Source: Collinsella sp.
Lineage (GTDB): Bacteria > Actinomycetota > Coriobacteriia > Coriobacteriales > Coriobacteriaceae
Assembly: GCA_014871545.1 (NCBI GenBank)
Contig: WGSR01000013.1
Span: 1-16,793 of the forward strand
Reading direction: 5' to 3'
Length of the DNA: 16,793 nt
The notes beneath the pieces were generated by a model. That model did not search any database. It was not told where the DNA came from and saw only the letters and a program-made list of their open reading frames with translations. Shown here piece after piece: positions 6,133 through 13,896 of this stretch (position 1 is its first letter; each line of letters starts with the position of its first letter). The position numbers and the translations under genes were made by a program.

Positions 6133-7185
6133 TTACGCGACGGTGTAAACCCAGTTGTGCTTGTCCTCGACAGCACCGGACTGGATGCCAGTCAGGGTCT
6201 CGCGGAGCTTCTTCATCACAGGACCGATCTCGGTGTAGCCAGCCGGGAAGGTCACGGTCTCGTCGGCGCCGTAAACCTTGTTGTCGATCTCGCCAACCGG
6301 GGAGATGACGGCAGCGGTGCCGCACAGGCCGCACTCGACAAAGGTACCGGCCTTGACCTCGGCCCACTCGACGGGACGTTGGTCAACGGTCATGCCCAGG
6401 TCCTGAGCAACCTGAACGAGCGAACGACGGGTGATAGAGGGCAGGATGGAGTCGGTGTGCGACTGAGGAACGACGAGGGTGCCGTCCTCCTTCACGAACA
6501 GGACGTTGGCGCCACCGGTCTCCTCGACATAGGTACGGGACTCGGAGTCAAGATACAGGTTCTCGGCATAGCCCTCGCGGTGGGCCTCCATCGTGGGCTT
6601 AAGGGACATGGCGTAGTTCAGGCCGGCCTTGATGTTGCCGGTGCCGTGCGGTGCGGCACGGTCATACTCGGAAACGCGCAGCTTGACGGGCTTGAGGCCA
6701 CCCTTAAAGTACGGACCGACCGGGGTCACGAGAATGCGGAACGTGTACTCAGGAGCGGGAGCCACGCCGATCACGTCACCGGAACCGATCATAAACGGAC
6801 GCACGTACAGGGTCGCGCCGGAACCGAAGGGCGGAACCCAGGCGGCGTTGGCAGAAACGACCTGCTTGACGGCCTCAACGAACTTGTCCTTGGGGAACGG
6901 GGGCATCTCGAGGCGCTGGGCAGAGTTATACATGCGCTCGGCGTTCATGTCGGGACGGAAACAGACGATGCTGCCGTCCTCGGCGGTGTAGGCCTTCAGG
7001 CCCTCAAAGACCTCCTGGCAGTAATGGAAGATGCCGCCGCACTCGGAGACATGCAGGGTGTGATCGGTGGTCAGGCCACCCTCGTCCCACTCGCCGTCCT
7101 TCCAATGGGCCTCGTAGCTGTAATCGGTCTTCATGTAGCCAAAGCCGAGGCTACCCCAATCGATATCCTTCTTCTCGACAGTCAT
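6133..7185 (-). CDS. ilvE: Branched-chain amino acid aminotransferase
   Basis: A 350-residue PLP enzyme of fold type IV, which interconverts Leu, Ile and Val with their 2-oxo acids using glutamate/2-oxoglutarate in the cytoplasm. EVFEGLKAY (58-66) and FRPDMNAERM (76-85) are typical of the class. The PLP-binding lysine is K186 in GTGNIKAGLNYA. ETGGANVLF (222-230) and ECGLCGTAAVISPVG (284-298) cover the cofactor phosphate and substrate side. The sequence resembles the larger, eukaryote-like BCAT subgroup (GTGN-K-G-NY). C285 and C288 form a CxxC that could be redox-active, though this is inference. ATG 7185 has AAGGAG 6 nt upstream; earlier in-frame starts read through leader sequence. It is a single gene, with DedA upstream behind its own terminator. 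Confidence 0.95.
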   Translation of the reverse strand: MTVEKKDIDWGSLGFGYMKTDYSYEAHWKDGEWDEGGLTTDHTLHVSECGGIFHYCQEVFEGLKAYTAEDGSIVCFRPDMNAERMYNSAQRLEMPPFPKDKFVEAVKQVVSANAAWVPPFGSGATLYVRPFMIGSGDVIGVAPAPEYTFRILVTPVGPYFKGGLKPVKLRVSEYDRAAPHGTGNIKAGLNYAMSLKPTMEAHREGYAENLYLDSESRTYVEETGGANVLFVKEDGTLVVPQSHTDSILPSITRRSLVQVAQDLGMTVDQRPVEWAEVKAGTFVECGLCGTAAVISPVGEIDNKVYGADETVTFPAGYTEIGPVMKKLRETLTGIQSGAVEDKHNWVYTVA

Positions 7186-7344
7186 ATGTCGCTCCTTACA
7201 TATACAGTTGCAAACTCGCGAACCCGCACGCAAGGACCGAGGCCGACCGCGTCGCAACGTCGCACGCCCGGAGCGTAGAGCCGGACGGGACACGCGAGCA
7301 GCATCAAAGCCGATGGCACGTCGATTCGCATGCACGAGATTGTA
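7182..7344 (-). promoter_or_regulatory. ilvE promoter and leader with possible leaderless upstream ORF
   Basis: A TACAAT -10 lies at 7344-7339 (weak -35). Transcription would begin near 7331, exactly where an ATG opens a 49-codon frame rich in Val and Leu. Its TGA (7184-7182) overlaps the ilvE start codon as ATGA. This could be a leaderless leader ORF coupled to ilvE, or chance. Confidence 0.3.
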
Positions 7345-7414
7345 CTCCGCACGCGCGTCGGATAAAACGTTTTTCTTTAACTAAGTAAAGTATTTTCATT
7401 TGACCGAAGCTGAA

Positions 7415-7446
7415 GAGGCCCGCCACCGTAAACGGTGACGGGCCTC
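7415..7446 (-). terminator. Terminator after the DedA gene
   Basis: A 14-bp stem with one mismatch (7415-7428 with 7433-7446) and a 4-nt loop, 28 bp beyond the DedA stop on the minus strand. The trailing bases are only moderately T-rich. Confidence 0.75.
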
Positions 7447-7474
7447 AACTGCACGGTTTGCGCGCTGGCTCGAG

Positions 7475-8122
7475 CTAGGCGTTCTTTTTGCCCAGCTTAG
7501 CCTTAACCAGACCGACCACGGTCGGGATGATCGACACGGCAACGATGCCGATAATCAGCAGCTCAAAGTGCTCCTGCACAAAGGGAATGCCGCCAAAGAA
7601 GTAGCCCAGCAGCGTAAAGACCGTCGACCAGGTAATGCCGCCCAGCACGTTAAAGATGACAAAATTGCGCCAGTGCATGCCGCCCATGCCAGCGATAAAG
7701 GGCACAAAGGTGCGGATAAACGGGAAGAAGCGACCCAGGAAGATGGCCAGGTGACCCCACTTGTCCAAGAAGTCCTCGGACTTTTTAATGCGCTCGGGCG
7801 TCATGGCCTTGACCTTGCCCGAAGCGATGATCTTTTTGCCAAAGAAGTGACCGATCATAAAGTTGCACTGATCACCCAAGATGGCAGCCGCCCATGCGAC
7901 GGCCAGCAGGGCCACGATGTTAAAGCCACCGTTGTGGGCAAAGAAGCCCGAAGCAAACAGCAATGAATCGCCAGGAAGGAACGGGAAGAACACCACGCCC
8001 GTCTCGATAAAGATGATCAGGAACACGCAGCCGTAGGCCATAAGCGGGCCGGCGGCGATCCAGCTGGCGATCGCGGTGCGCGGATCCTTAAGCAGCTCGG
8101 CGATAAAATTGATGAAACCCAT
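7475..8122 (-). CDS. DedA/SNARE-associated family membrane protein
   Basis: A 215-residue multi-pass membrane protein of normal DedA length. Hydrophobic segments lie at about 22-40, 43-60, 66-92, 123-146, 154-177 and 187-206. Conserved features are visible: IFIETGVVFFPFLPGDSLLF (37-56) with the acidic E40 and the LPGD turn; GDQ (83-85); and GRFFPFIRTFVPFIAGMGGM (130-149), with the two arginines typical of the family. DedA proteins act in lipid carrier recycling or lipid scrambling and in proton-dependent membrane homeostasis; which role applies here cannot be told. The start at 8122 has GAGAGG 9 nt upstream. It is divergent from cysE and has its own terminator. Confidence 0.92.
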   Translation of the reverse strand: MGFINFIAELLKDPRTAIASWIAAGPLMAYGCVFLIIFIETGVVFFPFLPGDSLLFASGFFAHNGGFNIVALLAVAWAAAILGDQCNFMIGHFFGKKIIASGKVKAMTPERIKKSEDFLDKWGHLAIFLGRFFPFIRTFVPFIAGMGGMHWRNFVIFNVLGGITWSTVFTLLGYFFGGIPFVQEHFELLIIGIVAVSIIPTVVGLVKAKLGKKNA

Positions 8123-8168
8123 GAAGTAAAACCTCTCAGTTGTGGGCGCGGACACGTCCAAGTTGACC

Positions 8169-8174
8169 AGTATA
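8169..8174 (-). promoter_or_regulatory. Putative -10 of the DedA gene
   Basis: TATACT on the minus strand, about 47 bp before the start codon. No convincing -35 (a TTTGGC is 20 bp upstream). Confidence 0.4.
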
Positions 8175-8299
8175 CGGTTGCGGCGCGAGCACGGGCCAAA
8201 CCCCTCAAAAGTCTTACTTCATTACCAGCAAGTTTGCATAACTGACACTTGTCGCCCAAAGCGAAGCAAGATCGCCCTTCCTAATCCCTAGCGAATCGC

Positions 8300-8305
8300 T
8301 ATACT
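8300..8305 (+). promoter_or_regulatory. Putative -10 of cysE
   Basis: TATACT 41 bp before the GTG start; the -35 candidate (TTCCTA at 8278-8283, 16-bp spacing) is weak, suggesting an activator or a low-level promoter. Confidence 0.4.
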
Positions 8306-8346
8306 TTATTGAATCGCATTGTCACGGCGCTAAGGGAGGGCGGCCG

Positions 8347-9051
8347 GTGAGCTTTATCAATACCATTCGCGAGGACATCAAGACCGTCCAAGCGCAGGAT
8401 CCCGCTGCGCAAAACGGTCTAGTCATCTTCCTTTCCTATCCTGGCCTGCACGCCAAGTGGAACCACGTGCCCGAGCACTGGCTCTGGGAGCACGGTCATC
8501 GCTCGCTCGCCCGCGTGCTCTCGCAAATCACCCGCCACATCACCGGCGTCGAGATTCATCCCGCGGCACAGATCGGCAAGCATTTCTTTATCGACCATGC
8601 CATGGGCGTCGTCATCGGCGAGACCACCATTGTGGGCGACAACTGCGTGCTCTACCAGGGCGTTACGCTCGGCGGCACCGGCAACGAGACCGGCAAGCGC
8701 CACCCCACCCTGGGCAACAACGTCACCGTGGGCACGGGCGCCAAGGTGCTCGGCAACATCCGCATCGGCAACAACGTCAAAATCGGCGGCAACTCGGTTG
8801 TCGTCAAGGACGTGCCCGACAACTGCACCGTCGTGGGCGTGCCGGGACGCATCATCAAGCGCAACGGCTGCCGCGTGTTCGAGGAGAGTTTCGACGCCAA
8901 GCAGCATCGCGAGTACATGCCCGATGACGCCGCCGAGCAGAGTGCCCTCAACCGCCAAGGCATCACCGAGAATGCCCGCCGCGTCAAGGAACTCGAGCGA
9001 GAGGTGGCCGAGCTCAAGGCCCTCGTCGCCAAGCTCGTGGACGAACGCTAG
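8347..9051 (+). CDS. cysE: Serine O-acetyltransferase
   Basis: A 234-residue enzyme that acetylates L-serine with acetyl-CoA, the first step of cysteine synthesis. The short N-terminal helical part (1-65) is of the compact EpsC/Gram-positive kind rather than the long E. coli form. Left-handed beta-helix hexapeptide repeats run from about 66 to 170: GVEIHPAAQIG (67-77), IDHAMGVVIGETTIVG (82-97) with the catalytic-type H84, LYQGVTLGGTG (102-112), and VPGRIIKRNG (165-174). GTG at 8347 has GGAGGG 6 nt upstream, a strong site. The C-terminus carries an extra charged helix (RRVKELEREVAELKALVAKL, 211-230), probably a coiled coil. It ends DER, not the Ile used by classic CysE to dock in CysK, so a normal cysteine synthase complex is doubtful. 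cysK is not in this window. Confidence 0.94.
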   Translation: MSFINTIREDIKTVQAQDPAAQNGLVIFLSYPGLHAKWNHVPEHWLWEHGHRSLARVLSQITRHITGVEIHPAAQIGKHFFIDHAMGVVIGETTIVGDNCVLYQGVTLGGTGNETGKRHPTLGNNVTVGTGAKVLGNIRIGNNVKIGGNSVVVKDVPDNCTVVGVPGRIIKRNGCRVFEESFDAKQHREYMPDDAAEQSALNRQGITENARRVKELEREVAELKALVAKLVDER

Positions 9052-9090
9052 GAACGCAAGCGGCACAAAACAATATCGGCACCGACGCAA

Positions 9091-9132
9091 AAGGCGCGCC
9101 AGGGAATCAATCCCCGGCGCGCCATTCCTTTT
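9091..9132. terminator. Bidirectional terminator between cysE and the ABC operon
   Basis: GGCGCGCC-a-GGG (9093-9103) pairs with the mirror at 9112-9123 around a short loop. T-rich sequence (ATTCCTTTT) follows on the plus strand and TTTT on the minus strand. It sits between two convergent units. Confidence 0.8.
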
Positions 9133-9133
9133 G

Positions 9134-9165
9134 ATGTGACATGCGGGACTGTCCCTTTGTCACAT
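9134..9165. repeat. 32-bp REP-like palindrome touching the ABC gene stop codon
   Basis: Outer ATGTGACA (9134-9141) mirrors TGTCACAT (9158-9165); inner GGGACtGTCCC is at 9145-9155. Its edge overlaps the last base of the TAA of the exporter gene. GGGACAGTCCC-type palindromes are known as dispersed repeats in many bacteria, often linked to RAYT transposases; none is in this window. Confidence 0.75.
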
Positions 9166-11165
9166 TATGCGAACTGACTCAGATAGAGGTCGGCATAAGC
9201 GCCCTCGGCTGCGAGCAGCTCCTTATGCGTGCCCTGCTCGATAATGTTGCCGTGGTCCATGACCAAGATCAGGTCGGCGTCCACGATCGTCGACAGGCGA
9301 TGCGCGATCACAAAGCTCGTGCGCCCGCGCATAAGCGCGTCCATGGCGCGGCCGATAGCAAGCTCGGTACGCGTGTCCACGCTTGAGGTCGCCTCGTCCA
9401 GAATGAGAATCGCCGGGTTGTTGAGCAGCACGCGAGCGATGGTCAGCAGCTGACGCTGGCCCTGGCTGATGCTTTCGGCATCGTTGGCCACGCGCGTGTC
9501 GTAGCCCTGCGGCATGGTGCGCACAAAGAAGTCAACCTGGGCGGCGCGCGCAGCCGCAACAACCTCCTCGCGCGTTGCCTCGGGGCAGCCGTAGGCGATG
9601 TTCTCGGCAATCGTGCCGTCGAACAGCCAGGCGTCTTGCAGCACCATGCCAAACTGCTGCCGTAGCTCGCCGCGGTCCATGCGGCTCGTATCCACGCCGT
9701 CGAGCGTAATACGCCCGCCGTCAATCTCGTAGAAGCGCATGAGCAGGTTGATGAGCGTCGTCTTGCCCGCGCCCGTGGTTCCCACCACGGCAATCTTCTG
9801 GCCCGGCTCGGCGGTAAACGACACGTCGTGCATAAGCGGCTTGTCGGGCGAATAACCAAAGCGCACGTGCTCAAAGGAGACACGACCCTCAACGCGACCC
9901 GGCAGCTTGGCGGCCTCGTCCGGCAGCGGATCGGCCTCCATCTCGGGCTCATCGAGCAGGTCGAACACGCGCTCCGCACTCGCCAACGCGCTCTGCAGCG
10001 AGTTGAAGGTAAACGACAGCTGCGTCATGGGTTCGGACGCCTCGTAGATAAACTGGAAGAACGCCTGGAACACGCCGACGGTCATATGCCCGGCAACCAA
10101 CATGCTGCAGCCCACAAGCGCAATAACGATCTGCGCCAAACGGCCGATAAAGCGCACTGCGGGGCCGACAGCATTGATCATAAAGTCGGCCTTGGTGCTC
10201 ACACGAGCCAGTTCCTTCGAAGCCTCGTGCACCTCAGCGGAGCTCTGACGTTCGCGGTTAAACGCGCGGATCACCAGACGGCCCGAATAGCCTTCCTCGA
10301 CCGCACTCGTAATCTTGGACACCCACTCCTGGCGCTCGCCCGTCACATCGTGTGTGCGGCGCGAGACGACCTTCGTCACCAGCAGCGACAGTGCCGTAAA
10401 GAACAGAAAGACGAGCGTAAGCTGCACGCTGAACACGAACATCACGCTCACAGCACCAACAACCGTGCCGATCGACACGAGCAGCTGCAGCAATCCGCGC
10501 TGCATGCTCTCGGACATCTTGTCCAGGTCGTTGGTCGCGCGGCTGACGACCTCGCCGGGACGATGCGCGTCAAAATAGGCGAGCGGCAGACGGTTGAGCT
10601 TTTGCGCGATGCGGTTGCGCAGGCGCAGATTGAGACGCTCAGCGACGCTCGACATCAAAAAGCTCTGGAGCGCATAGAACGAGGCAGCGGCAGTCCAGAT
10701 CATAAAGTAGACGAAAATGGTCTTGCCGCAGTTCTCCCAGGTGATGCTGAAAGTGGTGTCGTTGGCAAACGCCACCTGAATGTGGCCCCACAGCTCATCG
10801 ATCACGCGGGCGCTATATGCCGGCGCGGCGGTGTTAAAGATGACATAGAACACAATGCTCGCGAACACGATATAGAAGCGCCAATGGTCGCCGGCAGCCT
10901 CACTCCACAGGCGGCGCACCGTCGCCCAGGTATCCCGAGGCGTCTCGTCCTCGTCTTCGTCGTCCACGTCGCGCATACGCTCTGCCTCGGCGCGGGCGCG
11001 CTCGTCCTCGGCACGTTCGTTTTCCTCGTAGAGCGCTTGGCGGCGAGCCTCGCGCTCCGCCGCCTTGGCGGCTTCGTCCAGGTCGGGCGCGACGCCCGTC
11101 TCCTCGACTGTCTCTACAACCGCAGCGCCATCGACGATGCCCTGCTTCTTGAGCTCCTCGGTCAT
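9165..11165 (-). CDS. Heterodimeric ABC exporter, subunit with the catalytic Walker B
   Basis: A 666-residue type-1 ABC exporter half. Residues 1-80 are an unusual charged, helical extension ending in an acidic run (DVDDEDEDE). Six transmembrane helices lie in about 95-400. The ATPase domain has Walker A GTTGAGKTT (462-470), Q-loop LQDAWLF, signature ISQGQRQ (566-572), Walker B ILILDE (586-591) with catalytic Glu591, and the H-loop His622. The signature deviates from LSGGQ, while Walker B and His are intact. The upstream subunit shows the reverse pattern, so the two should form one active and one degenerate ATP site, as in TM287/288- or LmrCD-type multidrug exporters. I chose ATG 11165, with GGAGG 8 nt upstream; it lies 1 nt after the upstream stop, indicating translational coupling. 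Substrate unknown. Confidence 0.93.
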   Translation of the reverse strand: MTEELKKQGIVDGAAVVETVEETGVAPDLDEAAKAAEREARRQALYEENERAEDERARAEAERMRDVDDEDEDETPRDTWATVRRLWSEAAGDHWRFYIVFASIVFYVIFNTAAPAYSARVIDELWGHIQVAFANDTTFSITWENCGKTIFVYFMIWTAAASFYALQSFLMSSVAERLNLRLRNRIAQKLNRLPLAYFDAHRPGEVVSRATNDLDKMSESMQRGLLQLLVSIGTVVGAVSVMFVFSVQLTLVFLFFTALSLLVTKVVSRRTHDVTGERQEWVSKITSAVEEGYSGRLVIRAFNRERQSSAEVHEASKELARVSTKADFMINAVGPAVRFIGRLAQIVIALVGCSMLVAGHMTVGVFQAFFQFIYEASEPMTQLSFTFNSLQSALASAERVFDLLDEPEMEADPLPDEAAKLPGRVEGRVSFEHVRFGYSPDKPLMHDVSFTAEPGQKIAVVGTTGAGKTTLINLLMRFYEIDGGRITLDGVDTSRMDRGELRQQFGMVLQDAWLFDGTIAENIAYGCPEATREEVVAAARAAQVDFFVRTMPQGYDTRVANDAESISQGQRQLLTIARVLLNNPAILILDEATSSVDTRTELAIGRAMDALMRGRTSFVIAHRLSTIVDADLILVMDHGNIIEQGTHKELLAAEGAYADLYLSQFA

Positions 11166-11166
11166 G

Positions 11167-12903
11167 CTACTCACCTCCCTTCATCTGCGATTCCGCGATT
11201 GCGCGGTACACCTCGCAGGTTTCCATGAGCTCGTCGTGCGTGCCTAGGCCCACGATCTCGCCGTCTTTGAGCACCACGATCTGATCGGCATGCAAAATAG
11301 TCGAGATGCGCTGGGCGATGATGAGCACCGCGGCATCGCACGTCTCGTCCTGCAGCGCATGGCGCAGTGCCGCATCGGTCTTAAAGTCCAGGGCCGAAAA
11401 ACTGTCGTCGAAGATATATAGATCGGCATGCTTCATGAGTGCGCGGGCAATCGCCAGGCGCTGGCGCTGACCACCCGAGAAGTTCGTGCCGCCCTGGGCC
11501 ACCGGCGTATCGAGCCCCTGGGGCTGGTCGAGCACAAAGGTGCTCTGGGCAACCTCCAGCGCATGGAGCATGTCAGCCTCAGTCGCGTCTTCGTTGCCAA
11601 AGCGCAGGTTGCTCGCCACCGTACCCGAGAACAGCCATGCCTTCTGCGGCACATAGGCGATACGCCCGCGGATGTCGTCTTGCGAAAGGTCGCGCAGATC
11701 GATGCCATTCAGGCGAATGGCGCCCTTCGTGGCATCGTGGAAGCGAAGCAAGAGCTTGGCCACCGTCGACTTGCCCGAACCCGTCGAGCCTACAATCGCC
11801 GTGGTCTGGCTACGGCGACAGGCAAAGCTCAGGTCGCACAGGGTATCCTCGTCGGCATCGTCAAAACGGAACGACATGTGGTCGAACACGGCCACCGCGT
11901 CGGCACCGTCAACAGACTCCGCCGCGCACGTGTCCAGCGTGCGCTTGCCGTCCACGATGCTCGGCTCAATCTCCAACACCTGCTGCGCACGGTTCAGGCA
12001 TGCGGCGGCGCGTGGGAGCGTCAGAATCACCATCTGCGCCGTCATCACAAAGAACAGGATCAGGATCGCGTACTCCAGCACGGCCGAGATGCTACCGATT
12101 TGCATGGCGTGGACGCCCACGCGGTTGCCGCCCACCCACAGCACCGCCACCTCGGCGATATTCATCAAAAAGAAGCTGGAGCTGTCGAGACCCACAAACA
12201 GGTGGTTGACCTTGATGGCATTGGCCGCGTAATCGCTAAACACCTCGTCCAGGCGCTGCTCCTCGTGGCGCTCCTTGTTAAATGCGCGGATGACGCGCAC
12301 GCCCACGATGTTCTCGCGCAGCACCACGTTCATGCGGTCGATAAAGCTCTGCAGGCGCATAAAGATCGGCGCGGCGTTGGCAACGGTAAAGACCGCCGCC
12401 ACCAGCACAATCGCAACGACTACGCCCAGAAGCGTGCCCATGGCAGGATCGATAAACCAGGCGAAGATGATGCCCGCCACAGCCAAAAAAGGCACGGGCA
12501 GCACCAGCTGAATCGTCTGCAGAATCGCCTGCTGAATCACGTTGATGTCGTTGAGCGAGCGCGTGATCATCGAACCCGTGCCAAAGCGCTCAAAGTCGCT
12601 GGCGGACAGCTCGAGCGACTTGTCGTACACGGCATTGCGGATATCGCAGGCCACGTTGGCGGCCAGGCGCGCCGAAAGATAGCAGCCCAGCACCGTGCCG
12701 CCGCTGGCCATGCCGGTCGCGATAAGCATGTACAGGCCGTTGCGTAATATATAGTCGACATCACCCGTGGTAATACCGGTGTTGACCATGTTCGCCAGCA
12801 TCGTGGGAACCAACAGCGTACCGACGTTATCTATCAGCACCGCAAACAGCGTCACCGCAATCAGACCGCGGTACGGCCTCATAAACCTCATTAAGAGTCG
12901 CAT
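11167..12903 (-). CDS. Heterodimeric ABC exporter, subunit with the degenerate Walker B
   Basis: A 578-residue type-1 ABC exporter half. The transmembrane domain (about 1-305) starts MRLLMRFMRPYRG and contains the intracellular loop GVRVIRAFNKERHEEQ (201-216). The ATPase domain has Walker A GSTGSGKST (372-380), Q-loop PQKAWLFSG (419-427), a canonical signature NFSGGQRQ (474-481) and Walker B LYIFDD (495-500). The catalytic Glu is replaced by Asp500, and the switch His by Gln531 (IAQRIST). These changes define the non-catalytic site of heterodimeric exporters and fit the next gene, which has the opposite defects. The ATG overlaps the MarR gene by 13 bp, with GAGGGGG 5 nt upstream inside that gene. 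Likely exports a drug or lipid-like compound; the substrate cannot be read from sequence. Confidence 0.93.
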   Translation of the reverse strand: MRLLMRFMRPYRGLIAVTLFAVLIDNVGTLLVPTMLANMVNTGITTGDVDYILRNGLYMLIATGMASGGTVLGCYLSARLAANVACDIRNAVYDKSLELSASDFERFGTGSMITRSLNDINVIQQAILQTIQLVLPVPFLAVAGIIFAWFIDPAMGTLLGVVVAIVLVAAVFTVANAAPIFMRLQSFIDRMNVVLRENIVGVRVIRAFNKERHEEQRLDEVFSDYAANAIKVNHLFVGLDSSSFFLMNIAEVAVLWVGGNRVGVHAMQIGSISAVLEYAILILFFVMTAQMVILTLPRAAACLNRAQQVLEIEPSIVDGKRTLDTCAAESVDGADAVAVFDHMSFRFDDADEDTLCDLSFACRRSQTTAIVGSTGSGKSTVAKLLLRFHDATKGAIRLNGIDLRDLSQDDIRGRIAYVPQKAWLFSGTVASNLRFGNEDATEADMLHALEVAQSTFVLDQPQGLDTPVAQGGTNFSGGQRQRLAIARALMKHADLYIFDDSFSALDFKTDAALRHALQDETCDAAVLIIAQRISTILHADQIVVLKDGEIVGLGTHDELMETCEVYRAIAESQMKGGE

Positions 12904-13391
12904 GCGTCCCCCTCGCCCTTATCGTCAGCCTCGTTCTCGGCGGCCACTTGCCGTTTAAATGCCTCGCACTCTTCGTTCAGAACATGGGAGAACTTACCGA
13001 CCAAGCGCATGATCTCGCACTGTTCCCACGGCTCGAGCGCCTCGAATGCCTGTTGCTCGGCTTTTTGCGCCGGCAACGCGTAGCGCTTGGCAAACCGCAC
13101 GCCTTCTTCGGTCAGTCGTACAACCTTGTTTTTACGACTGCCCTCGGCAAACTCCAACGTCGCAAGCCCTCGCGCCCTAAGCGTTTTAATCGCCGAATTG
13201 ATGGTCTGTTTGCTGTAGAACCATTCACTCGTCAGCCGACTCACGGCAACGCTTCCGCCCGCTGCACTCGTGTCGACGAGCATCCAGTAGGCGCAGTCCG
13301 AAAGGCCGCAGGCGCGCGAGAACTCCGAATAGATACGATCAAGCCCGTTGAGCATCCGGTCGAAATCGACCGGGCTAACTGCACCATTCAT
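12891..13391 (-). CDS. MarR-family transcriptional regulator of the ABC exporter operon
   Basis: A 166-residue winged-helix protein. A helix with CGLSDCAYWMLVD (28-40) leads into the HTH: VAVSRLTSEWFYSKQTINSAIKTLRARG (48-75). The wing EGSRKNKVVRLTEEG (83-97) follows, then a long C-terminal dimerisation helix and an acidic tail. MarR proteins bind DNA as dimers and are released by small ligands. It is the first gene of a three-gene operon with the exporter pair, so it is probably their local repressor. The start is uncertain: ATG 13391 has GGGAG only 2 nt away and ATG 13403 has none. Both lie after the probable transcription start (about 13431). Cys at 28, 33, 125, 142 and 164 could sense redox stress, but this is speculation. 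Confidence 0.88.
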   Translation of the reverse strand: MNGAVSPVDFDRMLNGLDRIYSEFSRACGLSDCAYWMLVDTSAAGGSVAVSRLTSEWFYSKQTINSAIKTLRARGLATLEFAEGSRKNKVVRLTEEGVRFAKRYALPAQKAEQQAFEALEPWEQCEIMRLVGKFSHVLNEECEAFKRQVAAENEADDKGEGDACDS

Positions 13392-13407
13392 CTCTCCCAC
13401 CATTCGA

Positions 13408-13466
13408 TAGTCCGAGTTTTGACCAATTAATATCTCTACATTAGTCCGAGTTTTGACTATCGTCAA
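13408..13466 (-). promoter_or_regulatory. marR operon promoter with two copies of a 16-bp operator-like box
   Basis: On the minus strand TTGACG (13466-13461), a 17-bp spacer and TAATGT (13443-13438) form a good promoter. TAGTCCGAGTTTTGAC occurs twice on the plus strand (13408-13423 and 13442-13457), 34 bp apart. The copies are TAGTC-N8-GAC(T/C)A dyads; the outer edges CGATAGTC (13405-13412) and GACTATCG (13455-13462) also mirror each other. One copy fills the -35/-10 spacer and the other lies just after the start site, a typical autorepression layout. Confidence 0.7.
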
Positions 13467-13508
13467 TAAGCTCGTTGTTTATGGTCGGCTCTACATAAGC
13501 ATATCGAC

Positions 13509-13544
13509 AAAAAAGACCGCCGGCGCGGGGGCGGCGCCGGCGGT
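13509..13544 (-). terminator. Rho-independent terminator of the 96-residue gene
   Basis: An 11-bp G+C-rich stem (13516-13526 with 13534-13544), a 7-nt loop and, on the minus strand, CTTTTTT. It separates this gene from the marR operon downstream. Confidence 0.9.
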
Positions 13545-13570
13545 TGCGAGAGAATATCGATTGTTGGCTG

Positions 13571-13861
13571 TTAGGCAGCGACGGCCTCGTAGACCGTGGC
13601 GCCCGAGAAGCTGTCGTGCAGGCTCTTACCGCAGATCCACGGCAGTTCGACGACCTCGCAGACCGTGTTGACCAGCTCGGAGCAGTCAGTAAAGTGGCCC
13701 TTATCGTTGAGGGCCTCGCAATCCTGAACACGCCAATAGCCATCGGTGTGCGTGATGTAGTACTCGTGATCATTGATCGACACGAAAGCGCGCGTCTTGG
13801 AACGCAGCAGCTTCAGAAATCCTTCGAAGTCGGTCTCGACGACATCTCCAGCCTGGAACAT
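13571..13861 (-). CDS. Small protein of unknown function (96 aa)
   Basis: I do not recognise the family. It is supported as a real gene by a strong AGGAGGT ribosome site 6 nt before the ATG, a promoter-like pair upstream, and a strong terminator 26 bp after the stop. The protein starts MFQAGDVVETDFEGFLKLLR, has no signal peptide or membrane helix, and looks like a small mixed alpha/beta cytosolic domain with the aromatic patch HEYYITHTDGYWRV (32-45). Four cysteines are present (48, 60, 68 and 77). The spacing is not a classic zinc motif, but metal binding or disulfides are possible. A short hairpin (13881-13895) precedes the ribosome site. No operon partner is seen. Confidence 0.8.
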   Translation of the reverse strand: MFQAGDVVETDFEGFLKLLRSKTRAFVSINDHEYYITHTDGYWRVQDCEALNDKGHFTDCSELVNTVCEVVELPWICGKSLHDSFSGATVYEAVAA

Positions 13862-13896
13862 GATGTTACCTCCTGGCCCGGCGCCACCATGGCGCG

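Noticed and set aside
6157..7278. 373-codon plus-strand frame opposite ilvE
   Set aside because: It is the antisense of a clear ilvE gene; long antisense frames are common in G+C-rich DNA.
9828..11228. 466-codon plus-strand frame opposite the exporter
   Set aside because: It lies antisense to the ABC gene, with a His/Arg/Gln-rich composition and no family features.
11428..12747. 439-codon plus-strand frame opposite the first exporter subunit
   Set aside because: Same reason: an antisense shadow of a well-supported gene.
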